Shown here: piece by piece, positions 4,903 through 10,806 of the stretch
Layout: every line of letters begins with the position of its first letter
How positions within the stretch are numbered: position 1 is the first letter of the stretch
Source: Thermoplasmata archaeon
Lineage (GTDB): Archaea > Thermoplasmatota > Thermoplasmata > Thermoplasmatales > Thermoplasmataceae
DNA length: 10,806 bases
Direction of reading: 5' to 3'
NCBI GenBank assembly: GCA_021806345.1
Contig: JAJZXP010000357.1
Coordinates: forward strand, 1-10,806
Notes under the pieces: generated by a model
Told to the model about the DNA's origin: nothing
The model's input: the letters and a program-made list of their open reading frames with translations, nothing else
Databases searched by the model: none
Translations under genes and position numbers: made by a program

Positions 4903-7900
4903 TTATTTCTTCCTCCTTATTGCCAACACGGAACCAATGACTGCAACTGCAACCACTGCACCGAATATGTAATAAATTTCTGTGGTGGATATACCATAAA
5001 GTGATGATTTAACAGTGAAAGTGATATTATTTGTTACATTATTTCCGTTCACATTTATGCTTCCTGATGATGGCGATATTTGATATCCTAACACGTTTCC
5101 TATGGTGTATGAGTATGTTCCATTGGGTTCTGAGAATGAGATTGTGCTTGTTGTGGATGAGAACGATTGGCCGTTGCTGAGATTCACATACCATGTCGTT
5201 CCTGAAGGTAATCCGGATTCTGTGAAAGTAACCGTGTACTTGACTTCCGAGAATGAGACTGGTTTAGAGACTGAACCTCCGTTTACTATAAAAGAACCAG
5301 AAGATGCCTCATAGATCTTGTTCGTTGTTGCTATCGTGTATGAGTAGGTTCCATTTGTCATGTAGAATGTATATAATGACCCTGTGATTGCTCCTGAATC
5401 CACACCATTACTGAGATTCACATACCATGTCGTTCCTGAAGGAAGGCCTGATTCAGTAAATGTCACTGTGTAGGTTGCTGGTGCCTTGGCCGTGAAGGTT
5501 ACTGACACTCCCTGATTCGTACCGTTGACCGTTACTGATCCTGAGGATAGTGACGATGTGTACCCGCTCACTGTTCCCAAGGCGTATGAATAGGTGCCGT
5601 TGGGTTCCGTGAATGAGACCGTGCTTCCAGTGGATGACTGCGTTGAGCCGTTAAGTGTTACAGACCATGTCGTGCCACTTGCGAGACCTGACTCTGTGAA
5701 GGTAACCGTACTCAGTTGCCCAGAGAAAGATGAGAGATTGTAAATTTCCTGAGGAAGCAGAGTTATGTTCGTCAGATACTTATGAGCGCCGTCGGTTAAA
5801 GATATCTCATAGTTGCCAGGTTTGAGAAAATCTCTAAAATATCCGTCATAAATTGGAATTGCTGTATCGTTTATCTTCAACGTGATGTTTAGGTTATTGG
5901 TGTAACCTAGAACCGTGGCCGCTAGTGAATTCAGCGAGAAATTTGGATATTTCAGAACCCCTTCGCCATATGTTGAAATATACAAACTCGAATTTCTAAA
6001 CGTGACTCCAGTGATATCTCCTGAAAGCAGATTGTAACTAATTGGTTGCCAAGAAGTACCCAAGTCGGTTGAAACATATATTCCATTTTGCGTGGCACCT
6101 ATTAGTGGATCACCTGTAACATTGACAAAATAGAGTTGTGCAGTAGGAAAGGGTTCTGATGGGTTTTCAGCAAAAATATTGCTATTTTGTGAAACGACTT
6201 GTTGAAATGTATTTCCTCCATCTTCACTCAGGAAAACTTGTTCGTTGACCCCTTGTGCAGCAATTCCCACAATAACAATGCTACTGTTGGCGGGATCAAC
6301 TGTAATCGAGTTAACGTATCCATTCATGTAAGTGGATCTTGACCAAGAACCACTTTTGTAAAGGTAGATTCCATTAGTAGTGCCCACAATCATGGAGGAA
6401 GAGGATATGGGTCTGGCAACGGTTGAGTTCAATGGTGAACCTGGAATCAAAGACCAAAGTTTTCCAAAATTGTCCCCTACATACACTCCAGAGGATGTTG
6501 CAACAAATACTTTTGAATGGTTAAATGGATCAGAGGAAAAGATTGATTGACTTATAGGAAATTGCGGACCCATAACGATATTTTGGCTCGTGAAATTATA
6601 TCCCCCGTTGCTGGATATTTCCAATGGGCTTCCCGAATGTATGCCATAAACCCATGTTGAATTGTATGGGTTCACGTACGCAATGGTATCTTCGTTTGCC
6701 AAGGGGATCGGTGGAGTGTTTCCCCCAAGCCAAACTTTTCCTCCATCGTGTGAGATCCATGCGCTATAGTCTTGCATTGAAGCTATTATTAAAGTTCCAT
6801 TCTCACCAACACTCACTCCATAATCTAAGGTATTTGACAGGTTGTTGTTTAAAGAATGCCAACTAACACCAGAGTCGTAGCTAACGTATATCCCCTGATC
6901 GGAACCCAGTACCAGCATATTGTCATTGCCCTTGTCCACTGCAAGTCCCATATTATCAGTTTGTTGAGGATCACTTACAAACGTCCTACCTCCGTTAAAC
7001 GAATATGCAAAGTATCCTGGTCCATAAGCCCATATCCTGCTGGAGTTGATCGGATCAAAGAATACTTCCTTAGTGTAACTGATATTCGTTGCCAAGATGA
7101 AGTTAATACCACCATCATGTGAAACCCATGTATTACTCAGAACTCCGTTCAACGCACCGATTGAAACGTACACCAAAGAAGAATTGAAGGGAGATGCGGA
7201 AACAGACCAGACATCATATGCAACGTTTGCGAAATCGTGGGCTAGAGACCATGTAGTTCCTAAGTTGCTTGACTTGTAAAGGGTTTGGTCACTTATGGAG
7301 TAGGCAAATATTGTATTTCCGGAAATACTTAGTGCCCGTATATTTTTCTGAGCATAAATCAACGACCAACTTGCCCCCCCATCAATGCTCTCTATAACCC
7401 CCTGCCGACTTCCAGCAAACAACAGGTTATTAGCACGAGTTATATCTTTTGAACCTGTGAAGTTCGAAACTTTCCCCCAGTGACCTCCACCGTCACTACT
7501 TTCATAGATACCATGGTACATAAAACCAACCAGAATATTCCCGCTGGACTGATTCAAATATAAACTGGATGCAATATCATACGGTAAACCAAGATCAATT
7601 GGGAACCACGAGACTCCACCATTGCATGTTTTGTATACTCCTCCAGCACCGAAAGGCCCTGAATCTCCGGGTCCAGATGTTCCTGAGGCAACATACATGA
7701 TGTCTGAATTGTTGCTTTGAATTGCGATAAGGCCGATGTGGCCCGACGAAGACTGAAAGAAATTACCAAGACCCTGCGGGTTAGGCATATTAGCAGGTCC
7801 AAGTGGAATCCATGGAAAGGAATAATTTTCATTAAGAGGGATAGGTGCAGAAAGGGTAACGTTCAGAATATATGGTGATTGGGATACAACATTTACCGAA

Positions 7901-8337
7901 GAAGAGTAGAATTGCCTGAATGGGTTCGTAATCAATACGTTATGAGTTCCCGGAGCGAGGTCTCTTACTTTAACAGTTCCGTTCTGCAGCGTGTATGCAT
8001 TTCCATCCACAACCGCAGTAGTGTGCGGTAGATTCGCAGTGTTAATTACAAGAGTGGAAACGAAAGGGAAACCAATCTCAGTTACATTATTATTTTGCAG
8101 ACTGGCATTCACATATTCAGTTGGCATAACGTTGTTTGGTGGGAGTGCCCTTACCCTCAACCATTGGACACCAAGTTCTGGAGCTTGGGACTCAAAACCC
8201 AGACTCAGAAAGTTCCCAGCGGCCCCGTTGATAATAGGTTGTGTGTTCTTTCCAGGATTATTATCAAAATAAGAGATCGATTCACCATTATTGATTCGGT
8301 GAATAGAATACACTCCTTGGGCACCTTCTCTATTCAA
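4903..8337 (-). CDS. C-terminal part of a giant secreted beta-propeller surface protein (frame-disrupted from 8334-9185)
   Basis: A frame of 1144 codons whose first possible start is a TTG at 8337, but its beginning reads as the continuation of the LamG-like domain encoded upstream (YSIHRINNGESISYF, then WLRVRALPPNNVMP, 60-72, which normally closes such domains). Then: PEGA-like domain (about 95-163); a propeller region (about 175-800) with roughly 12 Asp boxes of the S-x-DGG-x-x-W kind at 238, 280, 317, 356, 406, 446, 486, 529, 576, 621, 704 and 756, as in BNR, Vps10/sortilin or GH74-type folds; a second PEGA-like domain (803-870); three tandem repeats of 77-79 residues (876-1110); and a C-terminal helix (about 1122-1140) ending RRKK. 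Many N-x-S/T sites suit a glycosylated exterior. Likely anchored outside the membrane as an adhesin or S-layer-associated protein; enzymatic activity is not shown. Confidence 0.8.
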   Translation of the reverse strand: MNREGAQGVYSIHRINNGESISYFDNNPGKNTQPIINGAAGNFLSLGFESQAPELGVQWLRVRALPPNNVMPTEYVNASLQNNNVTEIGFPFVSTLVINTANLPHTTAVVDGNAYTLQNGTVKVRDLAPGTHNVLITNPFRQFYSSSVNVVSQSPYILNVTLSAPIPLNENYSFPWIPLGPANMPNPQGLGNFFQSSSGHIGLIAIQSNNSDIMYVASGTSGPGDSGPFGAGGVYKTCNGGVSWFPIDLGLPYDIASSLYLNQSSGNILVGFMYHGIYESSDGGGHWGKVSNFTGSKDITRANNLLFAGSRQGVIESIDGGASWSLIYAQKNIRALSISGNTIFAYSISDQTLYKSSNLGTTWSLAHDFANVAYDVWSVSASPFNSSLVYVSIGALNGVLSNTWVSHDGGINFILATNISYTKEVFFDPINSSRIWAYGPGYFAYSFNGGRTFVSDPQQTDNMGLAVDKGNDNMLVLGSDQGIYVSYDSGVSWHSLNNNLSNTLDYGVSVGENGTLIIASMQDYSAWISHDGGKVWLGGNTPPIPLANEDTIAYVNPYNSTWVYGIHSGSPLEISSNGGYNFTSQNIVMGPQFPISQSIFSSDPFNHSKVFVATSSGVYVGDNFGKLWSLIPGSPLNSTVARPISSSSMIVGTTNGIYLYKSGSWSRSTYMNGYVNSITVDPANSSIVIVGIAAQGVNEQVFLSEDGGNTFQQVVSQNSNIFAENPSEPFPTAQLYFVNVTGDPLIGATQNGIYVSTDLGTSWQPISYNLLSGDITGVTFRNSSLYISTYGEGVLKYPNFSLNSLAATVLGYTNNLNITLKINDTAIPIYDGYFRDFLKPGNYEISLTDGAHKYLTNITLLPQEIYNLSSFSGQLSTVTFTESGLASGTTWSVTLNGSTQSSTGSTVSFTEPNGTYSYALGTVSGYTSSLSSGSVTVNGTNQGVSVTFTAKAPATYTVTFTESGLPSGTTWYVNLSNGVDSGAITGSLYTFYMTNGTYSYTIATTNKIYEASSGSFIVNGGSVSKPVSFSEVKYTVTFTESGLPSGTTWYVNLSNGQSFSSTTSTISFSEPNGTYSYTIGNVLGYQISPSSGSINVNGNNVTNNITFTVKSSLYGISTTEIYYIFGAVVAVAVIGSVLAIRRKK
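5008..5712 (-). repeat. Three tandem TESGLPSGTTW-type repeats
   Basis: Repeats at 5476-5712, 5239-5475 and 5008-5238 encode 79, 79 and 77 residues, each opening with a VTFTESGL-x-SGTTW-x-V motif, followed by a PNGTYSY/TNGTYSY motif and an SGS-x-x-VNG motif. They are predicted small beta-sandwich stalk domains, common in Thermoplasmatales surface proteins. The last copy is much closer to the single copy in the neighbouring gene (9499-9729) than to the first one, which points to recent exchange between the genes. Confidence 0.8.
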
Positions 8338-9185
8338 AAGATATCCATATAAGTTTCCACATGGGTTTGCCTCCCCGAATGAAGCGTTCCACTGGTCAGA
8401 ATATGTATGTCCACAACTGTGCGTATAAAATCTCCTGCGACCATATTTCCTGCATTTGGTAATTTCTGTGATGTGTTCAGGAAACCAATATTGGACATAT
8501 CCTCGATTGACTGCACGAGAGCATCGCTCACGTTTCCTGCACCGAACGTCGATGTGGATGCAAAGTATCCTCCAGAAGATTGAAAATTTAATATTAGACC
8601 GTCATTAACATATCGTATAGTATCATTAGAAACCCATGAAGAACCATTCAACGAAGTCCCGGAGAAGTTATCATAGAATCTGAAGATGTTTGCACCATTA
8701 TCATATTTACCGTAGACATGGCTCACGCCCGGGGCCTCCCCTACGGTAATGCCATCCATCAGTCTTGTGTTCTTGGAAGCAAAACCAAGTAAGATAGAAA
8801 GGTTAGAATTCGCTGGAATGCCATTGTCAAGTTTTAGCCAATACACTGTCGAAAATGATGAATTGTATGCACCACTTTCGAGCCAACTGGGTATTACAGA
8901 GCCATTGTGATATAGGAATTCAACGTTGCGTAGGTTTCCTGATTCATACGCACTGTAAGAAGAACTGTTAATGATTATCATCTGTTGAAATGGTCTTTGT
9001 GTTGGAATATTCTGACCATTATGTATAACAATTGTAACATTATGAATAATATACGAAGGTAAGGAGGGTGTAATATCAGGTGAGACACCATTATTAGAAC
9101 TTGATGCTAAAGGTGGAAAAAACGGCTCGAGAATCAGTAACAATAGAACAGCAAATACAACAATCTTAACGAATGTTCTTTTCAA
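8334..9185 (-). CDS. N-terminal part of the giant surface protein: signal peptide, DUF2341-like and LamG-like domains
   Basis: A frame of 283 codons. Residues 1-29 form a signal peptide (KR, then a Val/Leu-rich core, then PLASSS). Residues about 45-150 resemble DUF2341 (PFQQMIIINSSSY, NVEFLYHNGSVIPSWLES, VYWLKLDNGIPANSNLSILL), a domain typically found before LamG/concanavalin-A-like sandwiches; that domain follows (FRFYDNFSGTSLNGSSW, 167-183). The frame leaves family-like sequence after about residue 261 and ends in an unrelated tail. Reading from there in the frame of the downstream ORF continues the domain, so both belonged to one protein of about 1430 residues. Start: TTG at 9185, preceded by GGGAGAT at 9189-9195; no in-frame ATG exists before an upstream TGA. 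The last stop overlaps the next TTG (TTGA), so coupled translation of a separate second protein cannot be excluded. Confidence 0.72.
   Translation of the reverse strand: MKRTFVKIVVFAVLLLLILEPFFPPLASSSNNGVSPDITPSLPSYIIHNVTIVIHNGQNIPTQRPFQQMIIINSSSYSAYESGNLRNVEFLYHNGSVIPSWLESGAYNSSFSTVYWLKLDNGIPANSNLSILLGFASKNTRLMDGITVGEAPGVSHVYGKYDNGANIFRFYDNFSGTSLNGSSWVSNDTIRYVNDGLILNFQSSGGYFASTSTFGAGNVSDALVQSIEDMSNIGFLNTSQKLPNAGNMVAGDFIRTVVDIHILTSGTLHSGRQTHVETYMDIF
8398..8445 (-). other. Probable frameshift site within the surface protein gene
   Basis: Upstream, the first frame still reads PNAGNMVAGDFIRTVVD; by 8400 the second frame reads TYSDQWNASFGEANPCGN and continues to LYGYLLNREG, while the first frame turns into a low-quality tail ending at 8334. 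A shift of minus one (a missing base, or a step back of one) anywhere in about 8398-8445 joins them. A near-repeat, ACATACATAT on the minus strand, lies at the junction and could promote a slip or a sequencing error. No classical X-XXY-YYZ slippery heptamer is seen. Confidence 0.6.
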
Positions 9186-9188
9186 GGA

Positions 9189-9224
9189 ATCTCCCTCATT
9201 TCATAGGCACTTCTACTATAATAG
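9189..9224 (-). promoter_or_regulatory. Promoter and ribosome binding site of the large surface protein gene
   Basis: CTATTATAG on the minus strand (9216-9224) is a TATA-like box about 32-40 bases before the TTG start. GGGAGAT (9189-9195) next to the start can act as the ribosome binding site, which would help a weak TTG codon. The expected start of transcription is near 9195, so the leader would be short. Confidence 0.45.
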
Positions 9225-9250
9225 ACTTTTTCTAGGACCTATTATGGCGA

Positions 9251-9277
9251 TTTCATGCTGTGAAACTCCCTTTTTTT
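9251..9277 (+). terminator. Stem-loop plus T7 on the plus strand between the surface genes
   Basis: TTTCA (9251-9255) and TGAAA (9261-9265) form a small stem, followed by CTCCC and seven T (9271-9277). It points in plus orientation, although both flanking genes are on the minus strand, so it could end an antisense transcript. The stem is weak and may be chance. Confidence 0.25.
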
Positions 9278-9297
9278 GTATCATTTCTTATTGAAAC

Positions 9298-9393
9298 GGA
9301 AGTTCCAGAATTTCAAAGCCATAGAACTTCTGAGAGATATAATCATGGTTGCAAATCACTCAAAAGATCTGTTTGAAAAACATTGGAAAGACG
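9298..9393. repeat. 3'-flanking element, copy B (conserved with 4806-4902)
   Basis: Sequence beyond the stop codon of the smaller surface gene, matching copy A with scattered substitutions and a one-base length difference near 9377-9385. The stem here is longer: CGGAAGTTC (9297-9305) pairs with GAACTTCTG (9324-9332) with one G-T pair. The plus strand is open from 9264 through 9431 (55 codons, TGA at 9429-9431), and between the copies the shared frame FQNF...AIELLR...MVAN keeps conservative changes. Confidence 0.7.
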
Positions 9394-10485
9394 TTATTTC
9401 TTCCTCCTCATCGTCAAAGCGGAACCAATGACTGCAACTGCAAGCACAGCACCGAATATGTAATAAATTTCTGTGTTGGATAAGCCATAAAGTGTTGATT
9501 TAGCAGTGAAAGTGATATTATTTGTTACATTATTTCCGCTCACTTTTATGCTTCCCGATAATGGAGATATTTGATATCCTGACACATTTCCTATGGCGAA
9601 AGAATAGGTTCCGTTTGTTTCTGAAAACGATGTTGTATTAGATGCGGACGAGAACTTTTGACCATTACTGAGATTCACATACCATGTCGTGCCGGAAGGA
9701 AGACCAGATTCAGCGAAAGTAACTGCATACTTGGTTTGATGTGTAAAATCGGTGACTGAAAGAATTTCACTTCTGGTAGTTGACCCACCGTCATAGTTCG
9801 TACTTGTTTCCATAACGGTGTAGGTTCCTGGACTGAGATATGCATGGGCAATCTCCAGACCTACTCCACCAGATTGGTTGAGAATTGAATCAATCTTCAT
9901 GTTAGGAATACCAGAAAAGGATATGAAGTAGGCACCTCCGCCCATTCCCATGAAAACCACTAAAGAATAACTGGTGACGTTAAAGGTGAGATTTACAGTG
10001 GATGTGGGCTGTACAGGTGGGGTATTTACCTTATAATAGGTTGAATAGTTCGTGAAACCACTAACTCCGACTCCACCAATGGTATAATGTGAATTTGTGT
10101 AGGGATCATAGCTATTTCTTGGGGAATGCGCGATCGCCATGCCGGTATCATTATACCCATTTGCCCCCAGTCCTTCAATGAAGGAACCATTGAGGAAAGG
10201 GGAAGCCTCTGAAATACCTGATGTACTATAACCATAGAGATATACGGATGCACTGAAATTCAATGATATATTGTTTTGGAAATTTAAAGCGTTGGACCCA
10301 ACTACGTAGGGTGCGGAACCGGATACTGCTGAATTTGTTATATTCTGAAAAGAACTTGACAGAACATTAGCATGAGGGGCGTTAAAACTGCTATTCTGTT
10401 GAACACTGGAAAGGGAAAAAACAGATATCAACATAATGACTGCGATCAGTAAAGGGAAAAATCTCTTAGTATTAACTGAGCTCAT
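9394..10485 (-). CDS. Secreted, membrane-anchored surface protein with one TESGLPSGTTW repeat
   Basis: A 363-residue protein. Residues 1-29 are a signal peptide (KR followed by a Phe/Leu/Ile-rich core). Residues about 30-250 form a Gly/Ser/Asn-rich extracellular domain that I do not recognise; it has several N-x-S/T sites and a conserved-looking core (VVFMGMGGGAYFISFSGI) before LSPGTYTVMETS, which reads like the end of a beta-sandwich. Residues 253-329 are one copy of the TESGLPSGTTW repeat. A membrane helix (about 341-359) and MRRKK anchor the C terminus. The last 111 residues are very close to the end of the large neighbouring protein. Start ATG 10485 has a good Shine-Dalgarno site (GGCGGTGA). 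The gene precedes the large surface gene on the same strand with a gap of about 208 bases, so it probably has its own promoter. Likely a cell-surface structural or adhesion protein. Confidence 0.82.
   Translation of the reverse strand: MSSVNTKRFFPLLIAVIMLISVFSLSSVQQNSSFNAPHANVLSSSFQNITNSAVSGSAPYVVGSNALNFQNNISLNFSASVYLYGYSTSGISEASPFLNGSFIEGLGANGYNDTGMAIAHSPRNSYDPYTNSHYTIGGVGVSGFTNYSTYYKVNTPPVQPTSTVNLTFNVTSYSLVVFMGMGGGAYFISFSGIPNMKIDSILNQSGGVGLEIAHAYLSPGTYTVMETSTNYDGGSTTRSEILSVTDFTHQTKYAVTFAESGLPSGTTWYVNLSNGQKFSSASNTTSFSETNGTYSFAIGNVSGYQISPLSGSIKVSGNNVTNNITFTAKSTLYGLSNTEIYYIFGAVLAVAVIGSALTMRRKK
9499..9729 (-). repeat. Single TESGLPSGTTW-type repeat, near-copy of 5008-5238
   Basis: It encodes 77 residues starting YAVTFAESGLPSGTTWYVNL. 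Bases 9504-9538 are identical to 5013-5047, and similarity continues through the anchor and past the stop codon, which supports duplication or gene conversion between the two surface genes. Confidence 0.8.
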
Positions 10486-10490
10486 TTAAT

Positions 10491-10498
10491 TCACCGCC
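10491..10498 (-). promoter_or_regulatory. Shine-Dalgarno site of the smaller surface gene
   Basis: GGCGGTGA on the minus strand, five bases before ATG 10485; GGTGA is complementary to the archaeal 16S rRNA tail. It fixes the start codon. Confidence 0.6.
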
Positions 10499-10806
10499 AA
10501 GAGGCAAAAAATCTATGTAGAGACATCTTCATAAAATTGCTTTCCACAGTAACTCCACAAACTTTCATTGTTCTACTTTCCAACATAAAACCATGTACCA
10601 TATATTGAAAAATGTATTAAAACTTTACTTCAATGTCTATGGATGCAATTTCATTTTGCGTAAATACCCTTTTTTGTATAATATCATATAAAAATTTTCC
10701 TTCTACAATCCATATCACCACTAAAAATTATATGTAATTGTTAGCAATGTTGAATTATGCCATTTGAAAATGCAACAACATACGTTAGCTATGTAAAAAG
10801 TGGGAA
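10499..10806. other. AT-rich intergenic region to the window edge, no gene seen
   Basis: No convincing reading frame, RNA gene or array. It holds several AT-rich tracts (for example around 10675-10700, TTTTTTGTATAATATCATAT) that could serve as promoter elements for the smaller surface gene or for a gene beyond the window. Confidence 0.5.
10531..10536 (-). promoter_or_regulatory. Candidate TATA box of the smaller surface gene
   Basis: TTTTAT on the minus strand, about 46-51 bases before the ATG. It would place the transcript start near 10508 and give a leader of about 20 bases containing the Shine-Dalgarno site. Other AT-rich stretches upstream make this uncertain. Confidence 0.3.

Noticed and set aside
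5008..5712. Repeats considered as a CRISPR or tandem DNA array
   Set aside because: The period of about 235 bases is coding, in frame, and encodes protein repeats; there are no short repeats with unique spacers anywhere in the window.
7554..7832. Minus-strand frame of 92 codons inside the propeller region
   Set aside because: Out-of-frame shadow of the propeller-coding sequence, which carries Asp boxes in the main frame here.
5102..8352. Several plus-strand frames of 60-93 codons opposite the large surface gene
   Set aside because: They are antisense to repeat- and domain-bearing coding sequence, have no Shine-Dalgarno sites that I could see, and no recognisable domains.
8410..8445. Programmed minus-one slippery heptamer at the frameshift (T-TTT-ATA on the minus strand)
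   Set aside because: Only the first codon could re-pair after slipping; the second (ATA to TAT) could not, so the site does not fit the X-XXY-YYZ rule.

Overview
The window looks like chromosomal DNA from an acidophilic, wall-less euryarchaeon of the order Thermoplasmatales (Thermoplasma, Ferroplasma, Cuniculiplasma or relatives). Three things support this. The secreted proteins carry repeats of the TVTFTESGLPSGTTWYVNL type and end in a single membrane helix followed by RRKK. Intergenic regions contain archaeal TATA-like boxes and GGTGA-type Shine-Dalgarno sites. The housekeeping genes (an archaeal-type TruA and a geranylgeranyl-reductase-family flavoprotein) also fit. The genus cannot be settled from the sequence alone.

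Layout. (1) 1-1458, plus strand: 3' part of a bifunctional class II aldolase/short-chain dehydrogenase gene of the rhamnulose-1-phosphate aldolase/alcohol dehydrogenase type, cut by the window edge. (2) 1459-1891: a more GC-rich stretch without a convincing intact gene, packed with perfect stem-loops, two of them with GNRA tetraloops. It ends in a right end typical of IS200/IS605 elements (stem-loop followed by GGGTAGTTGAC). I read it as the remnant of a tnpB-type transposon with its omega-RNA-like structured segment. (3) 1892-2866, minus: FAD-dependent geranylgeranyl-reductase-family protein, divergent from (4) 2923-3684, plus: tRNA pseudouridine synthase TruA. (5) 3834-4406, plus: an orphan protein with a PD-(D/E)XK nuclease-like motif, behind a duplicated promoter-like sequence. 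(6) 4407-4902: about 500 bases without a gene, with several inverted repeats. (7) 4903-9185, minus: one very large secreted surface protein gene split by a frameshift near 8400-8440 into an N-terminal part (signal peptide, DUF2341-like and LamG-like domains) and a C-terminal part (PEGA-like domains, about 12 Asp-box beta-propeller blades, three tandem repeats, membrane anchor). (8) 9394-10485, minus: a second, smaller surface protein with the same C-terminal module. (9) 10486-10806: AT-rich, promoter-bearing, no gene seen.

How the parts relate. The first half is metabolic and housekeeping genes with a degraded mobile element between two converging genes. The second half is a cell-surface locus in which two neighbouring proteins share a nearly identical C-terminal repeat, anchor and about 90 bases of 3' flanking sequence, which points to duplication or gene conversion. 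The most unusual items are the structured RNA segment at 1531-1891, the conserved 3' flank shared by the two surface genes, and the frameshifted propeller protein.
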